A stretch of DNA of 64,000 bases from Caulobacter sp. X (lineage in GTDB: Bacteria; Pseudomonadota; Alphaproteobacteria; Caulobacterales; Caulobacteraceae), in NCBI RefSeq assembly GCF_002742635.1, contig NZ_PEGF01000002.1, positions 744,001 through 808,000 on the forward strand. The letters are read 5' to 3'. A model generated the notes under the pieces. The model made no database searches and was not told where the DNA came from. It was given only the letters and a program-made list of their open reading frames with translations. This document shows, one piece after another, positions 19,367 through 28,953 of the stretch (position 1 is its first letter; each line of letters begins with the position of its first letter). Both the position numbers and the translations under genes were made by a program.

Positions 19367-21631
19367 TCAGGCCTCCAGCAAGGCCTCGATCTGGCAGACG
19401 ACGCCTTCTGGGCGGAACTCGATCGCGGCTGAGCCGGACAGCTCCGCCGCCAAGCCGCGCTCGATCAGGCGCGTGCCGAAGCCGCGCTGGGCGGGCGGGG
19501 TCACGGGCGGTCCGTCGCGCTCGGTCCAGGTCAGGCGCAGGCGTTCGGCGCCCTGGCCGTCCGTCAGCTCCCAGGCGATCCGGACCCGTCCGGACGGCGC
19601 ACGGAGCGCCCCGTACTTGAGCGCGTTGGTGGCCAGCTCATGCAGGGCCATCGACAGCGACAGCGCCGTCTTGGGCGACAGGCGCACGGCCGGGCCGCTT
19701 AGCTCGAAGCGCTCGGCGCCGCCGTGCAGGGCGGCCAGGCGCTCGGCCACCGCATGCAGGTCGGCGCCCTCCCAGTTCTCGCGAGTCAGCAGGTCATGCG
19801 CTTCGGCCAGGGCGACGAGGCGGTCGGCGAACGCCTCCTTGGCCTGGGGCAGGGAATGGGTGTCGGTGAAGCTCTGGGCCGCGATGGCCTGGATGGTGGC
19901 CAGGCTGTTCTTCACGCGGTGGTTCATCTCGTTGACCAGCAGGCGCAGGTGCAGCTCGGCCCGCTTGCGGTCGGTGATGTCGACGGCGGCGCCGACGAAC
20001 CGCAGAGGCTTGCCGTTGTCGCCGAAGAAGACCTTGCCCTTGGCGCTTAGCCAGCGCTCGACATGGTCGTCGCGGCCGATCACTCGGAACTCGGCGGCGT
20101 AGTCGGCGCGGACCGCGGGGTCCATGGCCCGCGCGGCGGCGTCACGGACCCTGGGCTCGTCGCCGGGGTGCACGTGGTTGAGGGAGGCGGCGATATCGAG
20201 GGGCTTGTCGGGATTGCGGACGCCGAACATCCCGTACAGTCGATCCGACCAGACCAGGTCGCCGGTCTCGATGTTGTAGTCCCATGTGCCCACCTCGGCG
20301 GCGTCGACCGCCAGGCGCAGGGTCTCCTCCTGGCGCAGCAGCCGGTCGATCGCCTCGCGTCGCTCGGTGACGTCCGACACCACCCCGACGAACCGCACGC
20401 AGACCCGGCCTTCGAAGAAGGCGCGGCCGAACACCTCCACCCAGCGCACCGCGCCGTTCTGCCGGACGATCCGGTACTCCAGGTTCATCAGGCCCGAGCC
20501 ATCCGGATCGACGGCCGCCGCCACCGCCGCCCGTACGGCGGGCAGGTCGTTGGGATGCACCGCGCGCTCGAACAGCGAGGTCGAGGGCGGCGCGTCCGGC
20601 GGAATGCCGAAGATGGCGCGCGCCCGGTGATCCCAGTAGCGCAGACCCTTCGAGGGATTGTGGTCCCATCGTCCCATGCCGGCGGCCTGGGCGGCCAGGT
20701 CGATGTCGATGCGGGCGGCCTCAAGGGCGGCCTCGACCTGCTTGCGCTCGGTGATGTCGACGATGACGCCGGCGTTGCGCGCGGGCCGGCCGTCGGGCCC
20801 CAGATAGGCCCGGCCGCGCGTATAGATCCAGCGGATCGAGCCGTCCTTCTGGATCAGGCGGTACTCCTCGGAGAAATCCCCGCCGGCGCGCAGCGAAGCT
20901 TGCGCCACGGCGCTGATCCGATCCGTGTCGTCGGGATGGATGGCGGGTATATAGGCCTCGACGGGCAGGCCGGCGGCGGCCAGTTCGGGCACGACGCCGT
21001 GCAGCTCGGCGTAGCGGGCGTCGGCATAGACCTTGTTGGCCTTGACGTCCCATTCCCAGGCGCCGACCACGCCGGCCGCCTCGCGGGCCAGTTCGTAGCG
21101 CTCCTCGACGCCGCGCAGCTCCTGCGTGGCCCTGACGGTCTCGGTGATCTCGACGGCGCTGATCAGCACGCCGCCGACGCCGTGCGGCGCGGTGCAGTCG
21201 GGCACGGGGCTGTAGCTGACCGAGAACCAGGCGGTCTCCTGCCGGTCGGTCCGCATCAGCTTGTAGGGCAGCTTCTCGAACACGAAGCCCCGGCTGACGC
21301 CGCTGAGCAGGTCGGCGTAGAGCGCGCGGGTCGAGGCCTGGAAATCGGCGGAGGTGTTCTTGAACAGGACGCCCAGATAGCTGGGGTGGCGCTCGGCCAG
21401 GGCGGGGGCGTAGGCGTCGTTGTAGATGAGGACCAGCTCCGGACCCCAGCGCAGGGCCATGGGCAGCTGGGTGGTCAGCACCATGTCGACGGCGAAGCGC
21501 AGGCTCGGCGACCAGGTGTCGATCGCGCCCAGGGGCGTGGCGGCCCAGTCGAACGCGCGGACGCGTTCGGCCATCTCGCCGCGGGCGAGCATGGTCAATC
21601 CAGGCGCGACGTCGGGCTCGCTCCCGCCCAT
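19367..21631 (-). CDS. PAS-domain HWE-family sensor histidine kinase
   Basis: A 754-residue soluble kinase without membrane segments. An N-terminal PAS/GAF-like region (about 20-150) is followed by three further PAS-PAC repeats (about 165-290, 295-415, 420-545), then an HWE/HisKA_2 dimerisation domain with the phospho-acceptor H in NEMNHRVKNS and a HATPase with MALHELATNALKYGA and the WTERDGPP segment that helps define the HWE class. HWE kinases often feed general-stress or light/redox responses in alphaproteobacteria. The start at 21631 is the first ATG with a G-rich upstream; a TTG 17 codons earlier is possible. No partner response regulator is adjacent. Confidence 0.87.
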   Translation of the reverse strand: MGGSEPDVAPGLTMLARGEMAERVRAFDWAATPLGAIDTWSPSLRFAVDMVLTTQLPMALRWGPELVLIYNDAYAPALAERHPSYLGVLFKNTSADFQASTRALYADLLSGVSRGFVFEKLPYKLMRTDRQETAWFSVSYSPVPDCTAPHGVGGVLISAVEITETVRATQELRGVEERYELAREAAGVVGAWEWDVKANKVYADARYAELHGVVPELAAAGLPVEAYIPAIHPDDTDRISAVAQASLRAGGDFSEEYRLIQKDGSIRWIYTRGRAYLGPDGRPARNAGVIVDITERKQVEAALEAARIDIDLAAQAAGMGRWDHNPSKGLRYWDHRARAIFGIPPDAPPSTSLFERAVHPNDLPAVRAAVAAAVDPDGSGLMNLEYRIVRQNGAVRWVEVFGRAFFEGRVCVRFVGVVSDVTERREAIDRLLRQEETLRLAVDAAEVGTWDYNIETGDLVWSDRLYGMFGVRNPDKPLDIAASLNHVHPGDEPRVRDAAARAMDPAVRADYAAEFRVIGRDDHVERWLSAKGKVFFGDNGKPLRFVGAAVDITDRKRAELHLRLLVNEMNHRVKNSLATIQAIAAQSFTDTHSLPQAKEAFADRLVALAEAHDLLTRENWEGADLHAVAERLAALHGGAERFELSGPAVRLSPKTALSLSMALHELATNALKYGALRAPSGRVRIAWELTDGQGAERLRLTWTERDGPPVTPPAQRGFGTRLIERGLAAELSGSAAIEFRPEGVVCQIEALLEA

Positions 21632-21746
21632 TCCGTTTGGCCCCCCATCCGGCTCGTCAGCCGGCCCTAAAGCGAGGGGCAAACCCTATAGCGGTTGCTT
21701 AGGGACGGGCCTGCAACAAAAGGTCGCAGGCCCGCGCATAGAGGTT

Positions 21747-23174
21747 TTAGTCGATCGGCGACCAGCGCTTCTCGGCCGGCGCCGGCGCGCGCTTGGGGCC
21801 GCGGAAGCTGTTGCCGCCGCCGGCGGCCTTCTGGCCTTGGGGTTTGCCCTGACCCTGGCCGCGTCCTTGGCCTTGAGCCTGCGGGCCCTTCTGGCCGCCG
21901 CCGCCGCCATTGCGATTGCCGTTGCGGTTGCGCTTGCGGCGCAGCTCGGACGGCACGTCGTTGCGCGGGTCGGCGCGGCGCGGATCCACGTACTTCTCGG
22001 CCGGGACCAGCTTGTCGGCCACGGCCGCGGCCGCCGCCAGCTGCTTGTCGTTGCGGCGATCAAATGACGGGATCGTCTGGCGGGTGGCCTTCTGGATGTC
22101 CTTCAGCAGGTTGCGTTCGTCGTCCGAGCAGAAGCTGATGGCGATGCCGTCCTTGCCCTTGCGGGCGGTGCGGCCGATCCGGTGGACATAGGCCTCCGGC
22201 ACGTTGGGCAGCTCGTAGTTGATCACGTGGCTGACGTCGTTGACGTCGATGCCGCGCGCGGCGATGTCGGTCGCCACCAGGGCCCGCATCTCGCCGGCCT
22301 TGAAGGCCGCCAGGGCGCGCTCGCGCTGGCCTTGGGTCTTGTCGCCGTGGATCGAGGCGGCCTCGACGCCGGCGGCGTTCAGATACTTGGCCACCCGGTC
22401 GGCGCCGCGCTTGGTGCGCGTGAAGACGATGGTGCGCGAGAAGCTCGAGTCGGCGAACAGCTCGGCCAGCAGCGGGCGCTTGCGTTGGGCCTCGATGAAC
22501 AGGACGCGCTGGTCGATGCGCTCGACCGTGGTCGCTTGCGGGGCGACCGAGACCTGCACCGGGTCCTTCAGCAGCTCGCCGGCCAGCTTGCCGATCTCGC
22601 TGGGCATGGTGGCCGAGAAGAACAGGTTCTGGCGGTTCTTGGTCAGCTGGGCGGCGATCTTGCGGATCGGCACCACGAAGCCGAGGTCCAGCATCTGGTC
22701 GGCTTCGTCGAGCACGAAGATCTCGGTGCCCGAGACGATGGCCGACTTCTCGGCCATGTGGTCCATCAGGCGGCCGGGGGTGGCGACCAGGACGTCGATG
22801 CCGCCGGCCAGGGCCTTCATCTGCGGGCCGTACTTCACGCCGCCATAGATGGTGTGGACCGACAGGCCCATGTGGACGGCGTAGGCCTTGAAGTTCTCGG
22901 CGATCTGGGTCGCCAGTTCGCGCGTCGGCGACAGCACCAGGCAGCGGAAGCCGCGGCGCGGCGCCGGCTTACGGTCTTCGGCAAGGCGCTGGAGGATCGG
23001 GAGGGCGAAGGCGGCGGTCTTGCCGGTGCCGGTCTGGGCGATGCCCAGCAGGTCGCGGCCTTGCAGCACCACCGGGATGGCCTGGGCCTGGATCGGCGTC
23101 GGCTCCTTGTAGCCCTTCTCGGCGAGGGCCTTCAGCAGCGGCTTGGCCAGGCCAAGGTCGGAAAATTGAGTCAC
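21747..23174 (-). CDS. DEAD-box RNA helicase, RhlE type
   Basis: A 475-residue ATP-dependent RNA helicase, likely in ribosome assembly, cold adaptation or RNA decay. All core motifs are present: the Q motif with PTPIQ, motif I AQTGTGKT, PTRELA, DEAD in FVLDEADQML, SAT in FFSATMP, and motif VI HRIGRTARKG. Residues after about 385 form a basic Arg/Asn/Gly/Gln-rich low-complexity tail typical of RNA-binding extensions. The GTG at 23174 begins the family-like sequence; an ATG 12 codons upstream (23210) is an alternative. The open frame continuing to 23804 is not coding-like. Confidence 0.93.
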   Translation of the reverse strand: MTQFSDLGLAKPLLKALAEKGYKEPTPIQAQAIPVVLQGRDLLGIAQTGTGKTAAFALPILQRLAEDRKPAPRRGFRCLVLSPTRELATQIAENFKAYAVHMGLSVHTIYGGVKYGPQMKALAGGIDVLVATPGRLMDHMAEKSAIVSGTEIFVLDEADQMLDLGFVVPIRKIAAQLTKNRQNLFFSATMPSEIGKLAGELLKDPVQVSVAPQATTVERIDQRVLFIEAQRKRPLLAELFADSSFSRTIVFTRTKRGADRVAKYLNAAGVEAASIHGDKTQGQRERALAAFKAGEMRALVATDIAARGIDVNDVSHVINYELPNVPEAYVHRIGRTARKGKDGIAISFCSDDERNLLKDIQKATRQTIPSFDRRNDKQLAAAAAVADKLVPAEKYVDPRRADPRNDVPSELRRKRNRNGNRNGGGGGQKGPQAQGQGRGQGQGKPQGQKAAGGGNSFRGPKRAPAPAEKRWSPID

Positions 23175-23419
23175 GTGTGTTGGTTCTTTCGTGCGCCAAG
23201 GCGAGCGCATGCGTCCTCGCACGGCTGGCCTGATGGCTAATCGTTCGGGGAGCGCCCCGCGTGCACGGGCGATCGGGTGAGAAAAGCTCTCAAGGCGCTC
23301 GACAGGCTGGCCCGAGAACGGACCCTCACGCGGCTGGAGCGCCAATAGCGCCGGAGTGGCGCGAGGAGGCGTATCGGTTATCCCAGCGGGAAAGTCAAGT
23401 TTTGGGAAAATCCTCAGAT

Positions 23420-23536
23420 CCTCCCCCGCGTCGCGGGGGAGGTGGCCCAGCGGGCCGGAGGGGGCGAGCTCGGCATAGGTCCAGCTCGCCCCCTCAGTCA
23501 CCCCGTGACAGCTCCCCCGCATTGCGGGGGAGCATC
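23420..23536. repeat. long palindromic intergenic repeat, family 1
   Basis: Contains two terminal hairpins (CTCCCCCGCG... and GCTCCCCCGC...GCGGGGGAGC) flanking an inner GGGGGCGAGCT / AGCTCGCCCCC inverted repeat. It matches the element at 60418-60530 in reverse orientation and lies upstream of the NUDIX gene. Confidence 0.8.
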
Positions 23537-23571
23537 TAGACAACGCCGCCGCCCCGCGCCACACCGCCGCC

Positions 23572-23976
23572 ATGAGCAAGCCGATCGTCCTCGTCGCCGC
23601 CGCCGCCCTGATCGATGTCGACGGGCGGGTGCTGATCTGCCAGCGCCCCGAAGGCAAGCAACTGGCCGGCCTGTGGGAGTTTCCAGGCGGCAAGGTCGAG
23701 GCCGGCGAGACGCCCGAGCAGTGCCTGATCCGCGAACTGGACGAGGAGCTGGGGATCAAGGTCGCCCAGGCCTGCCTGGCGCCCTTCGTCTTCGCCTCGC
23801 ACACCTACGAGACCTTCCACCTCTTGATGCCGCTCTATCTGCTGCGTCGCTGGGAAGGGCAGGTGACCCGCAAGGAGCACGCCGGCCTGGCCTGGGTGAA
23901 GCCCGACAAGCTGGCCGACTACCCGATGCCCCCGGCGGATGAGCCGCTGGTGGCGTGGCTGCGGGATGTGCTGTGA
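23572..23976 (+). CDS. mutT: NUDIX hydrolase, MutT-like (deoxy)nucleoside triphosphate pyrophosphohydrolase
   Basis: A 134-residue NUDIX enzyme expected to clean 8-oxo-dGTP or related nucleotides from the pool, preventing A:T to C:G transversions. The NUDIX box GX5EX7REUXEEXGU is intact: it starts at the GK of GKVEAGE (near residue 42) and runs through RELDEELGI. The C-terminal [16 protein letters not shown] segment is typical of MutT. It normally lies near argJ in alphaproteobacteria; here 11 kb of other genes intervene. No clear Shine-Dalgarno is seen before the ATG. Confidence 0.92.
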   Translation: MSKPIVLVAAAALIDVDGRVLICQRPEGKQLAGLWEFPGGKVEAGETPEQCLIRELDEELGIKVAQACLAPFVFASHTYETFHLLMPLYLLRRWEGQVTRKEHAGLAWVKPDKLADYPMPPADEPLVAWLRDVL

Positions 23977-24073
23977 GGGGCTAGGCTCAGACAGGCGAGC
24001 GTAAGCCGGAACCACCGCCACAAAGACGCCCTAAGGTGGCGTTTCCCTGGCTGCGTAACCCTGGGGGGATGCG

Positions 24074-25499
24074 GTGCGCGGTCTGGCGATATCGATAATG
24101 CTCAGCGGCGCGCTGGCGTCGATCCAGCCGGTCCCGGCTCTGAGGAACGGCGGCTTCGAGCAAGCACAGGAGCAGGCGGCGCCGGACGGCTGGCGCAACG
24201 CCAGCGTCCCGGATGCCGGCTACCGGGTCGAGACGATCGACGTCCATCCTTACGAGGGGCGCCTGGCGGTTCGCCTGAGGCAGGACAAGACGGCTCAAGC
24301 CAAATCCCCGGGCCGGCTGGCCCAAGCGCTGGATGTCGCGCCGCTGCGGGGGCATCGCGTCCGGTTCAGCGCCGCCGTGCGCCTGGTCGAGGGGGACAGG
24401 CCACCCGAGCTCTCCATGGTGATCGTCGGCCCTGACGGAAAGCCGGCCTTCGCCAACTACAGCCGGCCCGCGCCGATCGCTTCGCATGACTGGGCCGTCT
24501 ACACGGTGGAGGCCGACGTGGACGCGTTGGCGACGCGACTGACCGTTGGCTTGGTGCTGCCCCCCGGGCGGCGCGGCCGACATGGACGCGGCAACGCTTA
24601 CCGACCTCGGGCCGCTTGACCCGTCCCCCGCCGCCCAGGTTCGCCTCTACCTTGAGTCCGCGCTCGGGCTGCTGCAGTCGCAGCACATCAACGGAGCCAC
24701 TGCCGACTGGCCCGCCCTGCGCGCCAAGGCCTATGCGGACACCGCTTCGGCCACAACGCCCGAGCAGACCTATCCGGCGATCCGCGAGGTGATCAGGGCG
24801 CTGGGCGAGCGCCACACCTTCCTCATGACGCCGACCGCCCAGAAGGTGATCGCCGCGCGCCGCGCCACGGACCCCCTGCCCACCGGGGAGATCACCGGCG
24901 ACATCGGAGTCGTGCGCCTGATGACGCTGATGCTGGACCCCAACGATCCGAAGGACAGCGGGGCGCCCTATCAGCAGGCCGTCGAGGCCGCCATTCGCAA
25001 GGGCGACACCCAGAACGTCTGCGGCTGGATCATCAACCTTACCGGCCATTCCGGCGGTAACATGTATCCCGGGATCCAGGGCCTGAGCGCCCTGCTGGGC
25101 GAAGGCTCGCCGGGCGCCTTCGTCTCCCGCGCCGGAAAGACGCCCTGGAGCATCGTCATCAAGCGCTCCGCGGTCACCGTGCGCCGCCCGGACGCGCCGG
25201 TGGCGGTCATCCTAGGTCCGAGGACCGCCAGCGCCGGCGAAGCGATCGCCATCGGCTTCATCGGCCGGCCCAACACCCGCACCTTCGGGCAGCCGACGGC
25301 GGGCTTCACGACTGGCAACATCACCTATCCGCTGTCGGACGGGGCGAGGCTGGTGCTGACCGGGTCCTACGAACAGGATCGCCTGGGGCGGCGTTACACC
25401 GGCGCGATCACACCGGACGAGATCGTCCCGCTGGATGAGGCCGAGATGGCGGCGAAAGTCTGGCTGGCGACGAAAGGCTGTGGGAAGAGCACGATCTGA
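24074..25499 (+). pseudogene. S41 family peptidase, split by a +1 frameshift
   Basis: Two overlapping frames together make one protein. Frame one (GTG 24074 to 24619) encodes a signal peptide and a carbohydrate-binding-like beta domain. Frame two (coding from about 24560 to 25499) encodes an S41 peptidase with a histidine in ERHTFL (near 24816) and the nucleophile serine in TASAGE, the residues expected of NSR/tricorn-like S41 proteases. Frame one turns into Arg-rich nonsense right after LVLPPG, while frame two before that point is not coding-like. Removing one C from the C6 run at 24560-24565 joins LVLPPG directly to GAADMDAATL. This is either a real lesion, slippage-based phase variation or a sequencing error in a homopolymer. 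Confidence 0.8.
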
Positions 25500-25520
25500 G
25501 AGCCGAGCGGGGAACGGTCT

Positions 25521-26435
25521 CTAAGACCCCGCCTTGTCCCCCGCCGGCTGTTCCTTCACGCCCAGCGCATCCGCCAGCCGCATCTTGGCCGAGCCTGGTC
25601 GCAGCGGTTTCTGCTGGCTCTCGTGGGGCGCCCAGCCGGTCACCGAGACGATCTCGAAGGTCGCGGGGACCTTGCCGTCGGGCTCGGCGAAGCGTTCGAC
25701 ATAGAGCTCCATCGCCCGGAACAGCACCTTGCGGGACAGCGGCTTGCGCGAGCGGTCCAGCAGCACGCTGGTCTCGCCCATGGCGCGCAGGTCCTGGAGC
25801 AACTTCAGCGGATGGGAATACCGCACCTTGACCCGGTCGACGTCGGCGACGGGCAAAGCAAAACCCGCGCGTTGCAGCAGGCCCGCGGCGTCGATGGCGT
25901 CGGCGAACGGCGAGACGCGCATCGAGGCGCCGTCAGTCAGCTCGGACTCGGCGGCCAGCAGGCACTGGCGCAGCTCGGTCAGGGTGGCCCCGCCGAAGAT
26001 CGCGCCGACGAACAGGCCGTCGGGCTTCAGCGCCCGGCGGATCTGGATCAGGGCGCCCACGAGATCATTGGTCCAGTGCAGCGACAGGGTGGAAACGATG
26101 AGATCCAGTGTCATATCGCCGAACGGCAGGCGCTCCTCGTCGGCGACGACGCGCAAGGTGTTCCGGCCGCCCAGCATCCGCCCGGACAGGTCGGCCTCGA
26201 TCAGGGTGTCGATGTTGGCGCGGGCGTCGCTGGCGCCCAAGGCTTTGAAAAAATGGCCGTTTCTCGCGCCGAGGTCGACGGCGACCGGAAAGCGTCGCAG
26301 GATCGTCTCCAGCCGCATGACCACGTCGCCGGCCGCCCGCTCCTTCAGGAAATCGGCGGCGGCGTAGTCGGGCGCGGCGCGGTCCAGGCGGGCCCGGTGC
26401 AGGGCGCGGTCGAACAGGAGGGGCGAGGCGGTCAT
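25521..26435 (-). CDS. SAM-dependent methyltransferase (BioC / NDUFAF5-like)
   Basis: A 304-residue class I methyltransferase. The SAM site includes VAVDLGARNGHF (near 50-61) and the Methyltransf_11 core with DLIVSTLSLHWTNDL. This alphaproteobacterial group sits next to comF and resembles the complex I assembly factor NDUFAF5 and BioC. The sequence does not distinguish arginine hydroxylation/methylation from malonyl-ACP methylation. The ATG at 26435 shares its bases with the comF ATG on the other strand (CATG), and no ribosome binding site precedes it, so it may be leaderless. An extra C-terminal segment (about 270-304) is Lys/Gly-rich. Confidence 0.85.
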   Translation of the reverse strand: MTASPLLFDRALHRARLDRAAPDYAAADFLKERAAGDVVMRLETILRRFPVAVDLGARNGHFFKALGASDARANIDTLIEADLSGRMLGGRNTLRVVADEERLPFGDMTLDLIVSTLSLHWTNDLVGALIQIRRALKPDGLFVGAIFGGATLTELRQCLLAAESELTDGASMRVSPFADAIDAAGLLQRAGFALPVADVDRVKVRYSHPLKLLQDLRAMGETSVLLDRSRKPLSRKVLFRAMELYVERFAEPDGKVPATFEIVSVTGWAPHESQQKPLRPGSAKMRLADALGVKEQPAGDKAGS

Positions 26436-27225
26436 GGGCGCGGAACATGGCGATTTAGCATCGACATGGAAAGCCGCGCCGGCCCAGGCGCGTCCCTTTT
26501 TCGCCGAACTGGGGCGCGGGGTGCTGGACCTCTTGCTGCCGCCGGCCAGCCTGGACGGCGAGGCGGCCCTGACCGGCGGACTGTCGGCCCACGCCTTTTC
26601 CAAGGTGACCTTCCTCGATGATCCGGTCTGCGACGGCTGCGGCCTGGCGCAGGCCTACGCCTCCGAGGCGCGCTGCCCGGCCTGCCAGGCCAAGCCCCGC
26701 GCGTTCCAGCGGGCGCGGGCGGCCTGCGTCTATGACGAGCACTCCCGCGAGCTGATCCTGAAGCTGAAGCACGCCGACCGCACGGATCTCTCCGGCCTTT
26801 TCGCCCGATGGCTTTCGCGGGCTTCGGCGGACCTGCTGGCTGAAGCCGACGCGGTGGTCCCCGTGCCGATCCACCGGAGCCGGCTGCTGCGCCGCCGCTA
26901 CAATCAAGCCGCCGAGATTGCTCGGCCGCTGGCCCGGACGGCGGGCCTCGCCTATCTGCCCGACGCGCTGATCCGCAAGCGCGACACCGCCAGCCAGGGT
27001 GGCAAGTCGGCCTCGGGCCGCCGCCGCAACGTCGCCGCCGCCTTCGCCGTCCCGCCCGGCAAGCGGCGTCTGGTCGAGGGCAAGACCATCGTCCTCGTCG
27101 ACGACGTCCTGACCACCGGCGCCACCGCCGAGGGCTGCGCGCGGGCCCTGCTGGCCGCCGGCGCGAAGAGCGTGAGCCTATCTGTCGTCGCCCGCGTTAC
27201 AGAAGCTCAAGCGCGTCCTATATGA
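26434..27225 (+). CDS. comF: ComF family phosphoribosyltransferase-like protein
   Basis: A 263-residue protein related to DNA-uptake factor ComF. An N-terminal zinc-finger-like cysteine set (CDGCG near 67 and CPACQ near 84) precedes a PRTase fold with VVPVPIHRSRLLRRRYNQ and the PRPP motif VLVDDVLTTGAT. A good ribosome binding site (GAGG six bases upstream) supports ATG 26434. The start codon overlaps that of the divergent methyltransferase. It begins a tight run comF-grxC-nitrilase-DUF1178. A role in natural transformation is possible but unproven in Caulobacter. Confidence 0.92.
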   Translation: MGAEHGDLASTWKAAPAQARPFFAELGRGVLDLLLPPASLDGEAALTGGLSAHAFSKVTFLDDPVCDGCGLAQAYASEARCPACQAKPRAFQRARAACVYDEHSRELILKLKHADRTDLSGLFARWLSRASADLLAEADAVVPVPIHRSRLLRRRYNQAAEIARPLARTAGLAYLPDALIRKRDTASQGGKSASGRRRNVAAAFAVPPGKRRLVEGKTIVLVDDVLTTGATAEGCARALLAAGAKSVSLSVVARVTEAQARPI

Positions 27226-27254
27226 GGGCGTCGGAACACCTACGAGTCACGAGC

Positions 27255-27509
27255 ATGGCCCACGTCACCATCTACACCCGCCCGTTTTGCCCCTACTGCT
27301 CGCGCGCCCTGGCGCTGCTGAACGAGAAGGGCGCGGCCTTCACCGAGATCGAGGCGGGCATGGATCCGGCCCTGCGCCAGGAGATGATGCAGCGCTCGGG
27401 CCGCAACACCTTCCCGCAGATCTTCGTCGGCGACCAGCACATCGGCGGCTGCGACGACATGATGGCCCTGGAAGAGCAGGGCAAGCTGGACGCGCTTCTC
27501 GCCGCATGA
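27255..27509 (+). CDS. grxC: glutaredoxin 3
   Basis: An 84-residue dithiol glutaredoxin with active site CPYC (C12, C15), the TFPQIFV cis-proline loop and the GGCDD glutathione-binding motif. It reduces disulfides with glutathione in the cytoplasm. I start at 27255; the frame is open 11 codons upstream but those overlap the comF stop. The stop overlaps the nitrilase start by ATGA, implying translational coupling. Confidence 0.95.
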   Translation: MAHVTIYTRPFCPYCSRALALLNEKGAAFTEIEAGMDPALRQEMMQRSGRNTFPQIFVGDQHIGGCDDMMALEEQGKLDALLAA

Positions 27510-28342
27510 CGGAGCAGGGCGGCATGCTTCGCGTCGGCCTGGTCCAGACGCGTACGCCGGCCACGCACGCGGCGGCGCTCGAGCACGTCGCGCCGCTGGT
27601 CCGTGAGGCGATCGCGCTGGGCGCCCAGTTCGTCCTGACGCCCGAGTGCACGAACGTCCTGCAGAAGGACCGCGCCAAGCTGCTGCCGACCCTGACGTCG
27701 CTCGAGGACGATCCGGTCGTCAACGGCCTGCGCGCGATCGCCGCCGAGACCGGGACCTGGATCGACATCGGCTCGGCCCTGGTCCGCCGCGAGGACGGAA
27801 AGGCCGCCAACCGCCAGGCGGTCATCGACCCGACGGGCGCGATCGTGGCGACCTACGACAAGCTGCACATGTTCGACGTGGATCTTCCCACCGGCGAGAC
27901 GGCTCGGGAGTCGGAGGCCTATGCGCCGGGCGAGCGGGCGGTGGTGGTCGACACGCCGCTGGCCAAGATCGGCCTGACCATCTGCTACGACATGCGCTTT
28001 CCGGCCCTGCACCGCGCCCTGGCCCTGGCGGGCGCCACGGTGATCACCGCTCCCGCCGCCTTCACCCGTCCGACGGGCGAGGCGCACTGGGACGTCTTGC
28101 TGCGGGCCCGCGCCATCGAGACCGGCTCGTTCGTGATCGCCGCCGCCCAGGGCGGCTTCCACGAGGACGGCCGCGGCACCTGGGGCCGCTCGATCGCCAT
28201 CGGACCCTGGGGCGAGGTGCTGGGAAAACTTGACCACGACGAGCCCGGCGTGCTGATGGCGGACCTCGATCTGGCCGCGGCCGACAAGGCCCGCGCCGCG
28301 ATCCCCGTGCTCAAGAACGCCCGGCCTTTTGCCGGGCCGTAA
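27506..28342 (+). CDS. carbon-nitrogen hydrolase, Nit1-like (deaminated glutathione amidase / omega-amidase)
   Basis: A 278-residue nitrilase-superfamily amidase. The catalytic triad is E47 (TPECTN), K119 (YDKLHMFD) and C160 (ICYDMRFP). Nit1-type enzymes hydrolyse deaminated glutathione made by transaminase side reactions, which fits coupling to glutaredoxin through the ATGA overlap at 27506. The length is typical. Specificity is inferred from family and context only. Confidence 0.9.
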   Translation: MTEQGGMLRVGLVQTRTPATHAAALEHVAPLVREAIALGAQFVLTPECTNVLQKDRAKLLPTLTSLEDDPVVNGLRAIAAETGTWIDIGSALVRREDGKAANRQAVIDPTGAIVATYDKLHMFDVDLPTGETARESEAYAPGERAVVVDTPLAKIGLTICYDMRFPALHRALALAGATVITAPAAFTRPTGEAHWDVLLRARAIETGSFVIAAAQGGFHEDGRGTWGRSIAIGPWGEVLGKLDHDEPGVLMADLDLAAADKARAAIPVLKNARPFAGP

Positions 28343-28361
28343 AGGGTCCCATCTTTAGTCG

Positions 28362-28796
28362 ATGATCAAGTACGCGCTTCAGTGCGATCAGGCTCACGAA
28401 TTCGAGGGCTGGTTCGGCTCGTCGGCGGACTATGACGACGAGGCCGCGCGCGGCCTCGTCGAATGCCCGGTCTGCGGCTCGCGTGGCGTCACCAAGCAGA
28501 TCATGGCCCCCGCCGTCGCCGGCACGAAGGCTCAGCGCGCGGCGCCCGCGCCGGACCCCAAGATGCGCGAGATGATGATGGCCGCCATGGGCGAGGTCCG
28601 TCGGCACGTCGAGGAGAACTTCGACTATGTCGGCGACGCCTTCGCCAAGGAGGCCCGCGCCATCCACGAGGGCAAGTCCGAGGAACGCGGCATCTATGGC
28701 GAGGCCTCGCCCACCGAGGTCAAGGCCCTGGTCGAGGACGGCGTCCGCGTCGCGCCGCTGCCGCCCGGACCGCCGAAGAAGACCGAGGTCAACTGA
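28362..28796 (+). CDS. DUF1178 family protein
   Basis: A 144-residue protein matching DUF1178, conserved in alphaproteobacteria beside grxC and nit genes. The N-terminus MIKYALQCDQAHEFEGWF and a CPVCGS motif near 41 suggest a small zinc-ribbon fold; C8 with C41 and C44 could be metal ligands. The C-terminal half is charged, with GEVRRHVEENFDYVGD. It starts 19 bases after the nitrilase gene and probably ends the operon. Function is unknown. Confidence 0.88.
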   Translation: MIKYALQCDQAHEFEGWFGSSADYDDEAARGLVECPVCGSRGVTKQIMAPAVAGTKAQRAAPAPDPKMREMMMAAMGEVRRHVEENFDYVGDAFAKEARAIHEGKSEERGIYGEASPTEVKALVEDGVRVAPLPPGPPKKTEVN

Positions 28797-28867
28797 GGGC
28801 TCACCCCCACGCTTCTCGTGTTTCCTTTCCGGCGCCATCCCAGCCGTAGCGCAAAGCGCGAAGAGCC

Positions 28868-28946
28868 GGGGCCCAGGAGAAACCGCGGTGCGCTTGGCTC
28901 CTGGGTCCCGGATAACCTCTGCGAGGTTTCCGGGACGACACGGGGA
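28868..28946. repeat. intergenic palindromes (family 2)
   Basis: Two adjacent hairpins. The first pairs CCCAGGAG with CTCCTGGG; the second pairs CCCGGATAACCT with AGGTTTCCGGG and is followed by GACACGGGG. The second closely resembles the element at 53528-53571. They sit between convergent genes and could act as a bidirectional terminator. Confidence 0.65.
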
Positions 28947-28953
28947 CAAGAAT

